A stretch of DNA of 64,000 nt, taken from assembly GCA_014526335.1 (NCBI GenBank), contig JACTAT010000060.1, positions 7,481,686-7,545,685 on the forward strand. The letters are read 5' to 3'. Position numbers and translations under genes: made by a program. Below the pieces are notes generated by a model, which worked only from the letters and a program-made list of their open reading frames with translations, had not been told where the DNA came from and made no database searches. This DNA comes from Chrysaora quinquecirrha (taxonomy: Eukaryota; Cnidaria; Scyphozoa; Semaeostomeae; Pelagiidae). Within the stretch, counting starts at the first letter, position 1; each line of letters begins with the position of its first letter. This document shows positions 32,466 through 43,877 of the stretch, one piece after another.

Positions 32466-32659
32466 TGTAACAGGACTAGTTGTCATAATGTATTCGTAAT
32501 ATATTCTAATTTATGTTAACTCTTCATTCCGTTATGTATATAAATGTCTGTATGAATAATTATTAGTTGGTCAGTTTATAACCTTAATTCAAGTCGTATG
32601 TGTGATTTCTCACTCTCATCTTTACTACTTAAAGTGGTAGACATTCTGCATCTATCACA
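32466..32659 (+). repeat. 3' LTR of the compact element
   Basis: Second TGTAACA...ATCACA copy, followed directly by the AAGG target duplication and resumed piggyBac sequence. Confidence 0.85.
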
Positions 32660-33263
32660 AAGGAATCTGGGTTGTAGCAATTCAGAATGCAAAATGTTCT
32701 AGAAAATTCCCAATCCCAACAGGGAAAGAATTGAAAAAGAAAGGATTTGGGTTTTCAAAAGAAACTGTTGACACCACAGATTCAGTTGTAAGGCAAAAAA
32801 GAGTTCTGACTATGTCAAATTATGCTGGAAAAAACCCACTTGGCACATGTAAGCGGTATGGCTGGCAACAAAGCAGAAGGTTGATGTTGACAGACCATTC
32901 TCTGCTGAAGTTTACATTAAATTCATAGGAGAGGTAGATAAAGCGGAAATGCTTCTATCCATGTATCACACCCGCTAAAGGTCAAGAAATTGGTACTGTA
33001 CATCCTGGAATATGGGAACCTAGATTATTAGAACCTTTTTATCTGTACCTAAATTTTCCAAAACACCAAATTTTCTTAACCTTTTTGTTCTACCAAAATA
33101 ATTTTAGATAACCCAAATTTATGCCCCACTACTTTGAATCTTTGTCAAATCATAGTTTTTGGAAAAGAGACTGGTTTGGAAACCCTTGCGATTGTGCAAT
33201 ATCTTATTGTTTGGTCAAAAGTTGGTCACATGACCAAAACACTACCATGATAAAAATAAGAAC

Positions 33264-33777
33264 ATGGAGGTCGAAGAAGTGGAGGTGTGCTTTCAAGAAG
33301 ACAATGATATTTTAGAATTCATTAGGGCTGTAGATGAACAGGAATCCGTGAATAAGTACTTTGAAGAAGCTTCTATTAATGTGAGTGCAGTTTTTTATAC
33401 CTTCTTTACGATTTTTCGATTATAAAATGAATCATTCGTTAATATTCAAAATTATTAAACAAATCATTTAAAGATTTTCTTATGCTCCACAATTTTAGGT
33501 TGCAAAAACCAAATAATGGTTAACTGTACATTCAATGAATGCTTTACAAACCGCGCAAATAAGTCTGGTAAATACCAAAGTCTTGCTCTATTTCCTTATC
33601 ATCCTACATGTAACTGACTGCAAGAAAAGGGGAATTCTATGAAAATTGGAAGAAGGAAGTCTTGAATATTGTGACTAAGTACCGGCAGGTTGATGCCAAT
33701 TTCAAAAAGGCAGATTCAAAGTAGAAACATTAATATTTATGAGAAGCATTACAAAGGAGAAGATGTGGAGATTACAC
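33264..33777 (+). pseudogene. THAP-like gene fragment, two exons
   Basis: Exon 1 (33264-33380) encodes 39 acidic residues and ends at a GTGAGT donor. Exon 2 begins after AATTTTAG near 33498 and has MVNCTFNECFTN, FPYHP, NWKKEVLNIVTKYRQ and NIYEKHYKGEDVEI, ending at another GTGAGT donor (33778). The spacing fits a THAP zinc finger whose CxxHF element has changed to YEKHY. A stop (~33606) and a shift break it. THAP domains usually serve as DNA-binding heads of transposases; no catalytic domain follows. Confidence 0.45.
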
Positions 33778-33969
33778 GTGAGTATTTACGTTTTCTTTAT
33801 ACACCATTAAGTGTAATATGTGCTAAATATGAAATGACTGTTTTCACAACCTAATCATTGATCGACAAAACAATTAAAACCATCAAACTTAAGGAATAGG
33901 GGTACGTATTAAAGATACCTACTCTGGTAACTTATATATCTGCTACTGTATTTTTAGCCAAATGATTCT

Positions 33970-34950
33970 TCCATAATGATTGCATCTATTAAAGACTTTG
34001 TTAATTGTGCCTCGGATTTTATTTTCTTCTATGAGACTGAGATAGTATGCTTGCACAGCCTTCTTAATTGCTTTGGTCACTTTGTTCCTAAATTTTTTTA
34101 TAATTTCCATAGTTCAGGAGTGTTTATTGCAGACTTTTTTACACTATCCTTCCGTCATTAAGTTGCTTACTTTTGGAGTTATCTAGGGTGCAGGATCGGG
34201 TCGTACCCTCTTCTCTTATAGGGTGGCATGAATAGCTAGGATTGACTCCAAAATTTCTTAAAAAGTAGAGGCCATTCTATCAGGATCATTTGAAGGGAGC
34301 TCAGGATGGATTCCCATTCAATTTGTTGGGATCGTCCCAAAAAGCAGCCTTATCATATTTACTTAAATTATGCAACTCTGTTATCTTTTGTTTCTTGTTT
34401 TCTAGTCTTTGGGCACTTATTTTGCTTACACAGTATATCAGTTAATGGATCACCATCTCTAACCTTAAGATGTCAACCTCAGATATGTATTGCTTTTTAA
34501 TGGCAGAAAAATGCTCAATAAGTGTTTTGCTGATTCTTTGTTCGCAATGTTCCTTATCTGTTATCAAAACTCTTGTATAGCCTTTAATCAGTCGTTCAAG
34601 CTTATACACGGAGTGTATTGCTTTATGCCTTTTGCATTGGTATTTTGTTTTTTAGCAAGGTCGCAGTTGATATCACCTGTCATTATGATTTCTTTCTCTT
34701 TTTTATCTAGCTGTTTTAGAGCATCTCTTAGGTTCTGAAATGCTTCATTGTCGACATACAAGGTTGGAGCGTGATACCAGCAAACAACAAAAAAGGTTTT
34801 CCATGTTCTGATGGAATATCAATGGAAAGTAGCTCTAATTTTTTACCCTTAAATTAAACGTGTTGGTATGGTAAACTTTCCTTTGAAGAGACAGATTTAA
34901 CAAGCACAGACGAGACATTATAAACAAAAGACATGAAAAATCCGGGGTAG
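33970..34950 (-). pseudogene. LINE endonuclease and RT-linker fragment
   Basis: On the - strand an EEP endonuclease region reads CWYHAPTLYVDNEAFQNL then KEIIMTGDINCDL (~34640-34780), the signature of CR1/L2-type non-LTR retrotransposons. Degraded linker sequence (TKAIKKAVQAYYLSLIEE) appears toward 33980. Multiple stops and frame changes. Confidence 0.6.
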
Positions 34951-36081
34951 CAGAACACTGCTGTCAGCTTGGACACAAATTACACGATTTCATGTTATGC
35001 CTTTACTACAAATACATGACAAACAAGAGAGTGTTAGACGAGCCAAAGAACAATACTTCATTGGCTTGGCTAACTCTCTTGCACCTAATGGGCTTAACAG
35101 AACTACAGACCGCTAACCCAGTCTTTTCTACTTATTTTCGCTAACAGGTAACTCTATCAATCATAATTAATTACTCATATACACCTTCGCATTTCATCTC
35201 AACTTATCAAGGCTGTTTCTGACACCGTATTAGACATGATAGTCACCACTTATCCTAACAAGACTTTGATATTTATTTGGGAAACGATCCGTCTCCCATC
35301 ATCGGGCAATGAGAAATGTGGTTTCTTTCCAATTTATTGAAAAGGTCGGATTGAAAGATATGAAATTAACTGGACCTGCGAGGAAGCTTGGAGATTTTTA
35401 GCACTCAATTTCTAAGATTTGTGGCGCCAAAATTGCCTTCAATGCAACTTTTGATGCTATTCAAACAGATTTCTGGGAATGAGTAAGATTGATTGATTCA
35501 AGCAGTTGATAGAACTGAGTGAATACTTTCTTTAACAAGTCTATATATTATGTTCTTATCCTCATCAATCACTGAAATGTACCCAAATCCATCTGGTGTT
35601 TTTCCATCCAACAATGATTGGCAAGATCACTTTTGTCAATTCGACCATGGGCCACATTTGATTTATATTCTTTGAGCCTAGTTCCTGTCTCTCTTTTCGA
35701 TTGTCCTGTATATGATTTAGGACAATCTCTAGATGGTATTTCCTATACAACATGCTTCAGTCTTCTGATACAAAACCAGAGTTTCTTCAGATCATAGAAA
35801 GATGATATTTTTGGAAGTTCCATCAAACTTTTAATATGTTTAGATACTATCATGTTCTTGTTCCAAAAACGTTTTTCACTTCTTTGCTTCACCATAACTA
35901 TAATAAGAAATTTGTAAACCTGCAATCGTTTCTGCCACTGGACTGGTGAGTGACCTTTGCAAATATTGCAATTTCATTTCTTATAAAACTTAAGATTTCA
36001 TAGGCATCAAAAAGGACCTCTAATCCAACTGGCGCCCAAGCTCCTAGTTGTTCAGCCTCTTGTTTTTCGTCAAAGTTCAGC
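34951..36081. other. Degraded spacer with a possible second LINE fragment
   Basis: On the + strand 35018-35100 reads RRAKEQYFIGLANSLAPNG, like the linker between endonuclease and reverse transcriptase in LINEs. The - strand 35565-35925 has short frames that loosely recall BEL/Pao Gag. Neither is firm. Confidence 0.3.
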
Positions 36082-36660
36082 ATGGCGTCTCCTGAAGACG
36101 GAGACACAACACAGACACAACAAGCGAAAAACAAAGGGTTTACTACAGTCGAACACAAAGAAAACTCAAAGGAAACAACTATCAGTTCACCTGATAGAGA
36201 CTATGAACCTAGCTGGGACGATGACCAGCAGGATTTCTCGGGTGCAGATGGATACAATTCTGTTGGTGAACTAAAGCCAAAAACCACGAGGAAGTCTCTG
36301 CCTCTCAAAAAAAACGGAGAATTTATAAGAAAAGGAAGGTCAAAATCCCTCCTCACAAGAAAGCAAAACGCAAGAGAAAAGATTCATATTCTTCCTCCAG
36401 TTCTTGCTCCTCGAGCTCATCGTCATCATCATCTCTCAGTCAAGAGTCCTCGGAAGACTTGTTGTCTAGGAACGAAATCTGGAAAATGACAAAGTCCAGC
36501 AAAGAAAACTCATGGAAACTCCACAACGACTTAGGAAAGTCGTTCTCAAAAAATCTAAAAGAATATTATTCGAAGACAGAGGTAAGGGAAAATATCGTAG
36601 AGGACCTTAAAACATTAACTGCACTCTGCAACTTGATAATGAGATTGAAATGTATCTAAG
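36082..36660 (+). pseudogene. DIRS-type Gag-like fragment
   Basis: ATG at 36082, hydrophilic, acidic then very basic (KPKTTRKSLPLKKNGEF), with a serine-rich part in the alternative frame. There is a frame change near 36450. Assignment rests on position upstream of the reverse transcriptase. Confidence 0.4.
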
Positions 36661-37179
36661 CGAAAGCAGAAATACCTATGCCACAAAATATTAACAATCT
36701 CTGGCAAGAGTAAGTTCAAAGATAGGGGTTGTCACAGGCCCACTTAGCCAAGTGTGGAAAATGTGTCATGCTAACAAATCTAGCAAGTACAAGCATCAGC
36801 CATCTGGGACAAGCTAGATAAATCAATGACACTGTTATCACAGGCCATATCAGCAGAATAAGGGCTATTCTGAAATCCCTTGCCAAGAGCGGAGAACGAG
36901 CCCACAAGTGGGTAAAAGACAAATACAAAGAGCAACTCAACGCTGCAAATGGTAATCTTTTTGGAGACAAATTCTTCAAACAGATACAAAAGGGCGCTTG
37001 TGCAGGGGATTTGATTACCCTGCCATCCTTACAATGTGTCAATAAACAACAGCAGCCCTTTCGACAGGGCTCCACAGCACAATCAAGAAGTGAAGGTGGC
37101 TCTGTGGAGCATTAGAGAGTCACAACAACAACTCCAAAAGGCTCAAGAGGTGAGTAACTTGAAATTAACCCAACCAATG

Positions 37180-38460
37180 AGCCAAGAGCACCCAACCAGC
37201 ATCAACTTGCAATCAATACTTCAAGTAAATGCACATTCTCTAATAAGGGGGCTAATAAAGGCACCTTATGTAAAATACCTGATTGGTGGAAGGCTAACAC
37301 ACTTCCTACCTCAATGGCAAAAGATGATATCAGATCAAATGTTTCTAGATTGGGTAGTGGAATACAAAATTCCTCTTCTAAGAAAACCAGTTCAAATGTA
37401 CGGGCCAAAACAGCTAAAACTGAACAGCGCTCAAAACGAGTTAGTTTCAAACAAAGTTAAAAACATGCTGGACATGGGTGTAATTCGCTCAGTAAAAGCA
37501 GACAGGGGACAAATTATAAGCAAAATATTTGTAAGAGAGAAAAAAGAAAAAGGTAAATTCAGGCCAAGTCTCAATTTAAAGCCCCTAACTCAATCAACTT
37601 TTACAACCAGGAGACATGTTAGTACAAATATATCAATCTAAAGCCCCTAACTCAATCCACTTTTACAACCAGGAGACCTTCTAATACAAATATATCTCAA
37701 AATTGCCTATTACTCTGTGAACCTAGCGCCAGTGAGCAGGAAACTAATACGTTTTTGGTGGAACGGGACCCTTTACAGATATCTCTCTATGGTGTTTGGT
37801 CTGGGACCAGCCCAATGGATTTTTACAAACATTCTGAAGGTCCCAATGACACTTCTAAGAAAACTGAATTTCAGAATAATAATTTATATAGATGACATGT
37901 TAATAATGGGCAAACAGTGAAAGAAACAGAGTTGGCAAAGGACACCACTTTGTATCTCCTACACAATCTGGGGTGTGTAATAAATTGGGAAAAGTCACCC
38001 CTCACACCCGCCAAGACCATAGAATTCCTGGGAATAAAAATCAATCTTTCAGCTGTGTCAACAAACACTAAACAATCTGCGAATACCCCTGCGAAAATTA
38101 GCCAAAATAGTGGGAAAGTTATTGTCAACCGCTCAAGTTTTACACCAGCCCCAATTCTGGTCAGACATCTGCATTGTTTCTGTCATCAGAAGCACTGCTG
38201 GTACTGATATGGTGTAAAGAGAACATGCTCCTTCACAATTCAATAGGGAAACCAATAAAAATTGTACCTACAGAAATAACAATTGCATCAGATGAAGCAG
38301 GGGGCCCAAGTGGGGGCTTGGGAGCTCACTGCAAGGGGGTATCAACCGAGGGAGTATGGTCTCAGCAGGAGAAAAAGCAGCAAATAAACGAGCTGGAAAT
38401 GATGGCTGCAGAACTAGTGATAAAAATATTCATGAAAGGAAAGAATGTTATGTGAATACA
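37180..38460 (+). pseudogene. DIRS-type reverse transcriptase and RNase H
   Basis: LIGGRLTHFLPQWQKMISDQ opens the domain, typical of DIRS polymerases. Substrate-binding segments (EKGKFRPSLNLKPL) follow, then FGLGPAQWIFTNIL and the catalytic IIYIDDMLIMG (~37882-37910). RNase H follows with EITIASDEAGGPSGGLGA and ELEMMAAEL. About 75 bases near 37573-37690 (SLNLKPLTQSTFTTRR) are present twice, apparently a local duplication. Several frameshifts and stops. Confidence 0.75.
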
Positions 38461-39054
38461 TTTAATGGTGGACACCACCACAGCTCTTTCATATAAAATG
38501 AACATGGTAAAACCAGTCACTGATACAAATTGCAAAGAGAATATGGGATTATCTTCTATTGAAAAAGATTACCCTTACAGTAGAGTACATCCCAACAGAT
38601 CTCAACAAGGAGGCAGACTTTCAATCTTGAAACACTTGGGATTCCAGCAAATGGAAACTGAACCCAAAAATATTCCACAAGATATGCTGAAAACTGGGGA
38701 GACCCGAAATAGACCTTTTTGTGTCACGGATGTCACATCAACTTCCCCGATACATGAGCAGACAAGCAGAACCAGACAGCGAGGCAATGAATGCCTTACA
38801 TCAAAACTGGAGTCTTCCCGTATGCATTTCCCCCCCTTTAACCTGATAGACAAAACCCTGAAGAATGTGGTGAAACCTGGAATAGACATGATTCTTAATG
38901 CCCCATTATGGGTAGCCAAACCATGGTACGTACCCTCAACTGTTAGCAATGGCAAAAAAACACCTTTGCTCCTTACACAACAGTTCAACCTGCAGACAAA
39001 TCGAGGAGGCATAGTACATCCAATCTTACAGAACAGGACCCTGAAAATAGCAGC

Positions 39055-40005
39055 ATGGCATATTTCGGGGAACAGTTACAAAGTGCAGGTATATCATACT
39101 CAGCTTCCAATCTTACCCTCAATGCGAGAACGGCAGGTACAAGAAGCAATTACAACAAAAACTGGGAAAATGTTTCTGGCTGCTGTTGTCAACAACAGGT
39201 TGATCCATTTATGTGTTCTTTGAAATACATCATAAATTTCCTGCCACATTTGTATGACAATAATAAAGCACACAGAACGATCAATGACTATAGATGAGCA
39301 ATTTCTGCAATGCATTGCCCAATTGACGGTTTTAAAGTGGGAGAACACCCCCAGGTCAGAACGCTCTTAAAAGGGATTTCAAAAGAAAGACTTCCTTTGC
39401 CAAAATATTCATTTCTTTGGGACGTGGAACAAGTCCTTAACTATATAAAAGGGACATTGACCAATAATAACAACTTAACACCTATTGAACTCTCACAGAA
39501 AGTAGTAACTCTCTTTGGACTTACTGCAATTAGCAGGGGGTCCTAACTTCATGCTTTTAGAATTTCTAAAACATGTAAAATTGATTATTGATATCAAATG
39601 TATCCTTCAGGCAATGTCAAACACTCAAAACAAGGTAAACCCAATCCACCAATTACATTTTTTGCATTCCTTCAAGACAAAGCCCTTTGTCCAATCACAG
39701 CCATAGATTCATATATTGACATGACAATGTCGCGGAGAGGAAAGCTATCCGAGGAAGATCAGGACCATTTCTTGCTCAGTGTCAATCCACCATTTCCTAT
39801 TTGCAAATCTTCCTTGACAAGATTGATAACATCTCTCCTGACGAAGGCAGGTATTGTTACAGAAACCTTTAAATCGTATCATTGCAAGCAGCAAGTTCCT
39901 CCAAAATTTCTCAACAGGGTATATCAACAAAAGACATTTTAGAAAGAGGAATTGGAAGGGCACATCAATATGGGAAAAACTTTACAATAAGGAAATTTGT
40001 AAACC
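39055..40005 (+). pseudogene. DIRS tyrosine recombinase
   Basis: N-terminal core-binding region AGTRSNYNKNWENVSG with INFLPHLYDNN, then HPQVRTLLKGISKERLPLPK and WDVEQVLNYIKG, and a C-terminal part ITAIDSYIDMTMSRRG, LTRLITSLLTKAGIV, and an HCKQ box where HxxR is usual. The end reads TKDILERGIGRAHQYGKNFT and then RKFVN, so the expected catalytic Tyr position appears as Val. It is split across at least three frames and clearly inactive. Confidence 0.7.
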
Positions 40006-40012
40006 ATCAGAA

Positions 40013-40345
40013 ATGTTGAGTATATAGATGTATTTAGTGCATATGCGCATATGTCTGTGTTTATGTTGCATACAATGCATTTAAGTATACAACAGTATAC
40101 AGCCGTATATTGAGTATATAGATGTATTAAGTGTATATGCACATATGTCCGTGTTTATTGTGCATATACTTTATTTAAGTATCCAACTGTATACAGTTGT
40201 ATATTGAGTATATAGATGTATTTATGTCCATGTTTATGGTGCATACAATGCATTCACATATACACCGGTTTACAGGAGTATATTGAGTATATAGATGTAT
40301 TTAGTGCATATGCCCAAATTTCCGTGTCTATGGTGCATTGTATTT
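40013..40345. repeat. Four-copy AT-rich minisatellite (~78-98 bp period)
   Basis: GAGTATATAGATGTATT recurs at about 40018, 40114, 40206 and 40284, followed by variable TGCATATG...GTTTAT segments. It starts right after the DIRS recombinase and might be part of that element's terminus. Confidence 0.75.
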
Positions 40346-41009
40346 TCATGTATCTTGGGAATGGATACATACTTGAAGAGATACCAGCAATGGATCACTA
40401 TACTTCGTGTGTCTCAGTGTAAGAGTTGCAGTAAAACCATTATGGTGATAGCCACGAGGGCATGTTGCATCATTGTTTATTTGGCAGATTTTGGAACTTA
40501 TCTGTTTTCTGCAAATTTATTGACCGCTTGTTTTGCTAAAGCATCCGCCCTGTGCATAAGTATATTTTTAGTAGTCATGTGTGCTCTGTACTTTCCATAA
40601 CGAACAACAAACATGTGACAAATGGCCAGTGATTGATGGATAGATAACAAATTGTCTATAAAAGAACACTAGCACTTTCTTCATTCTCTCTATTTTTTGT
40701 GCATTGTACCATCTAACAGAAAGAAATGGCAACGCAAAATAGCCAAGAGACTGTCGGGTTGCAAAAAGTGCCTTAGTTGTACATGATAGCTGTCTTTGTT
40801 CAAAGAAGAGGGAAAATTTCTTCATTTCCATGACGAATTTCGTCCCGCAATGCGTTGGCTATGTACCGTCAGCAGCAAGTAGCCATGTGATTGGATTTCT
40901 CATCAAAATTGTGCATGCTTATAAGAATCGCGAAGAAGGGGAGTTTGGAATCAGCAATGCTGAAAATGAAGTTCAGTAAGTAAACATTATGTAAGTAAAC
41001 ACTATTCGA
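40346..41009. other. Spacer, nothing firm
   Basis: Short frames only. 40900-41005 on the + strand might include upstream exons of the nuclease-family fragment that follows, but the sequence is too short to tell. Confidence 0.3.
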
Positions 41010-41500
41010 ACAGTTGACACCAATGTGGTCGTGCTTCCAGATGCTGAGTCTCAAAAGATGGAAGAAGTGAGGCTTTGGGACGCATTTGGGACAGGCAAAT
41101 ATCTTCGTTGCATTCCTACACGAAACTGGTCCTGAGAAAGTAAGGGCCTTTCTAATGTTTCATGCATTTACCGGTTGTGACACTATCTCCTCCTTTGCAA
41201 ATATCGGAAAGAAAACTTCATGGGAGACCTGGAATCAATTTGATGACGCCACAAGAGCATTTTTTTCACTGCTCGGGCACCAACGGAAAAAGAGGATGGG
41301 TCAAAAACACTTTTGGAGCGACTGGCCATTCTATTTTATGATCGAACAAGTCAGGAAACAAATATAGACATGGCAAGGAAAGAGTTTTTCACAAAGAAAG
41401 GTCAGCCCATTGATATATTCCCCCCCCCCCCCCCAACTAAGGGTGCACTGGTCCAGCACATTAAAAGGGTCGTGCTTGATGGTGGCCATTGCTGGGGGAA
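41010..41500 (+). pseudogene. Fragment of FEN/XPG-like (PIN-fold) nuclease-family gene
   Basis: The fragment carries TVDTNVVVLPD, then LWDAFGTGKYLRCIP, then after a frame change AFLMFHAFTGCDTISSF with IGKKTSW, and finally KGALVQHIKRVVLDGGHCWG. The DTxV and TGCD boxes and their spacing match the gene at 51.1-58.6 kb, and more distantly the DxD and GxDY boxes of flap endonucleases. Here the second Asp of DTDV is Asn. A poly-C tract (41420-41434) interrupts the PPT region. Upstream domains are missing. Confidence 0.5.
41420..41434. repeat. Poly-C tract
   Basis: A run of about 15 C inside the nuclease-family fragment; likely a slippage site and difficult to sequence. Confidence 0.85.
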
Positions 41501-42009
41501 CTTCAGCTTCAGTTTGCTTGAACTTCAGTTTGCTTGAACTACCCTCTTCAGAAGAGTAGGGATGGAGGAAAGATAATGACATGGACGCCATTGCGGACGC
41601 AACTTCCAGATGCATCAAAATCTTCTCTGGAACTTATTGAGTGCGGTGTACAAAAGGCTGCCAAGGACGATGGACCTGTGTTCTTGCAGAGCTTGAATGC
41701 ACCGCTCTGTGCAAATGCAATGGAGATTGCAGCTCATAAGTTTACAACTATTCAAATAAACCTTATAGACATTGTGTTTTGTTGTTTGAAACTTTTACTT
41801 ACATTGAGTCAAAATGACATCATAATGACTTCATAAATCAAAACCTTTTACAGGTTCAAACAAAATGTGAAGATGCTGCATACATATGTCGGTTGGATAC
41901 TGCAAATAACCTTTCTATTAAGAAAATTTGATGCAATAAAAATGTTTCAAAAATTAGATGACACCTTAATTGATGACATCATTATGATGACATAGCAGAT
42001 ATCTTCGAA

Positions 42010-42501
42010 GTGGCTATATATCACAAAATGATCAGCATGCTCGGAACTATATGTCTGCCAATTTTTAATCCCAGCAATTTTCCATCTGAAGAATATGTTG
42101 CTCAGCTTAGCAAAACATTCCCAGGAGATCTTACTGACACGGACGCTTTCATAGCAGAGGTAGAAGTTTTCTTTCAGTTTATACAAAAGGAAAGCAAGAG
42201 TCTCTCTGTTAGAGATGCCGCTGAGAAAGCCATTGACAGCAACAGAAAACATAAACTGTTTCCTATGGTTGCGAAGATGTATAGATTGCTGCTCACTGTA
42301 CCACCATCTGTTTGCAAGAGCGGACGCTCCTTTAGCCGGCTCAAGCTTCTTAAAAACTATCTGAGGAGCAAAATGAGCCAAAACCGCTTAGATGATCTTA
42401 TGCTCATCTTTTGCGAAAGGGAAATACTTGATAACATTAATGTCAAAAATGTTGTGGATAGATGGGCATCTATGAGAAGCAGGAGGATCAGCATTAACTA
42501 A
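42010..42501 (+). pseudogene. hAT transposase C-terminal dimerisation region
   Basis: VPPSVCKSGRSFSRLKLLKN followed by YLRSKMSQNRLDDLMLI is the hallmark of the hAT C-terminal dimerisation domain, ending with VVDRWASMRSRR. Upstream catalytic parts are not recognisable, so this is a 3' fragment. Confidence 0.7.
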
Positions 42502-43877
42502 CACTTAAACATTAGTATCTTTATAATAACGATGCAATAATTAAATTAATTACAACAAAATTGCATCTGCTATATATAAGTATCTTTACTTTGGCTACAT
42601 TTGCTTAGTATCCTTGAATTTATCGCAAAATGAAGTTGGTCAAGATTCAGAAAAGTTGGTCATATATGCCTGACACCCCCTTAATCAAGGAAAAGTTGAG
42701 AAAATTGATGAAAATGAACTCTCTTTTTGTTTAAAGGACAAAAATAATGTGGTTAATATTTGTTTTTGGAACATTAACGGTTTGAAACATCATAAGCTAG
42801 ATCAAGGGCCTTAGGAAGAGTGTCTAGTAGGCCCAGATATGTATTATTTAGAATAAATTGAGAAGATAAAATATACCAGGATGGTCTTGGTTGTAACTTT
42901 GTTGTTCTTCTCTTTTCCTTTGCTTTTCTAATGACATACATCCGTCATTCTCGCAAGTTTAAATTCAGCCAAAAGACACCATTGCTAATGCGAGCTGCCA
43001 TTATTTGAATCTTGAACAAAGCGAAAGCAAGGCTGGACGCAAAAAACAAGGAAAAGAGAGATCGGTAAGTCGTGCCCTGTTTCTTATTCTTTCCTTGTAT
43101 ATCAAGGCTTGTTACCAAGCTACTACCATATATGGAATCATGCCTTGACACTCCTAAAACTTGATTGGGGGTTGCAATGCATTGCATTGCGGGTGCTTTT
43201 TCAAAATTTAAGAGCAGCACGCCAATTTGTAAGAGGATTGCTCGTGTGGTAGACAAAAGATGGCAACTGCTGGAGCGAATGGCTGCTGTACCAAATAGAG
43301 CTTCGGGTAAGAACTTGTTATCTTCTCCTACAACTTAGTTGTTTAGACCAAACGAGCAATTGGGTATAATTTAATGGTTATATAATTTAAACAATTCACA
43401 TAATTTGATTTTGATATAATTTGATAGCAGCCCCATGAGGCCAGGCCAACCAGTTGGCCTAATAACTAAATTCTCCCATTATGATTTTCATTTATTTCTA
43501 GCTGCCACAATAAAATTCTACAAGAACTTTTTGTTGCTAGCAACAACAAAGAAAAGAAGGACAATGTTATCATAATTGACCGTGCTTTCACTAGTTTTTC
43601 GAGAAAGGCCACCGACTCTGGGATCAGACTATTTCTGTGTGCTGAAGAAATCGATCTTCACTGTTGAGTTGAAGAAAGCTACTGTACGGGTCTTAAATAG
43701 CAGTGTGAAAAGATACACCTCTAAACTCTTGGAAAATGAGGGAAACGACCTTTTAAGATATGTATCATGAAAAATAATTTGAGTATTTCACGTAAGGTTA
43801 TTGAAAAGACAGTATTGGTGAGTAATTAGCATTGTTTTGTGTTAGTGAAATAAAAATGAAATATGAGGAACAAAGTT
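42502..43877. other. Spacer with a LINE endonuclease scrap
   Basis: At 42742-42820 the + strand reads VVNICFWNINGLKHHKL, like the start of a LINE endonuclease. It could be the detached 5' part of the LINE at 47.1 kb. A frame at 43576-43770 has no recognised domain. Confidence 0.35.

Larger units (their letters stand above)
31160..32659 (+). mobile_element. Compact LTR element inside piggyBac, non-autonomous
   Basis: Two ~195-base LTRs (31160-31354 and 32466-32659, TGTAACA...ATCACA) bound ~1.1 kb. Flanks carry a 4-base duplication AAGG (31156-31159 and 32660-32663), and piggyBac sequence is continuous across the site. A possible primer-binding site (TGGTGGAGAATCC) starts near 31358, and a purine-rich tract (AGAAGGGG) precedes the 3' LTR. 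The only gene is a zinc-knuckle and protease-like frame. No reverse transcriptase or integrase is present. Confidence 0.85.
29800..32978 (+). pseudogene. piggyBac transposase, interrupted by an LTR element
   Basis: Cut-and-paste transposase. A short first exon (ATG 29800, MASSSGTAG, donor GTAAGT at 29829) joins at ...TTTTCAG near 30181 to an acidic N-terminus (EFIPDMEEVFPPNQSDAD). PiggyBac-specific sequence follows: LTRLFSPMAFYELF, SRNMTRKRFEEI, and the first catalytic Asp in MAIDEQFVPFKGHRNLKC (~30870). An LTR element interrupts it at 31160-32659. After it the gene resumes with GFGFSKETVDTTDSV, MSNYAGKNPLG and FIGEVDKAEMLLSMYHTR, stopping at 32976. There are in-frame stops near 30374 and 30629, plus frame changes. 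The C-terminal zinc region is absent. Confidence 0.8.
36082..40010 (+). mobile_element. DIRS-type tyrosine-recombinase retroelement, decayed
   Basis: Consecutive fragments on the + strand give a Gag-like protein, a DIRS-class reverse transcriptase/RNase H and a tyrosine recombinase, which together define the DIRS order. No integrase or LTR is present, as expected. The usual split direct or inverted termini were not identified. A ~95-bp tandem array follows the recombinase. Confidence 0.8.

Noticed and set aside
40013..40345. Possible CRISPR-like or centromeric array
   Set aside because: Only four degenerate copies with no spacer structure; a local minisatellite.
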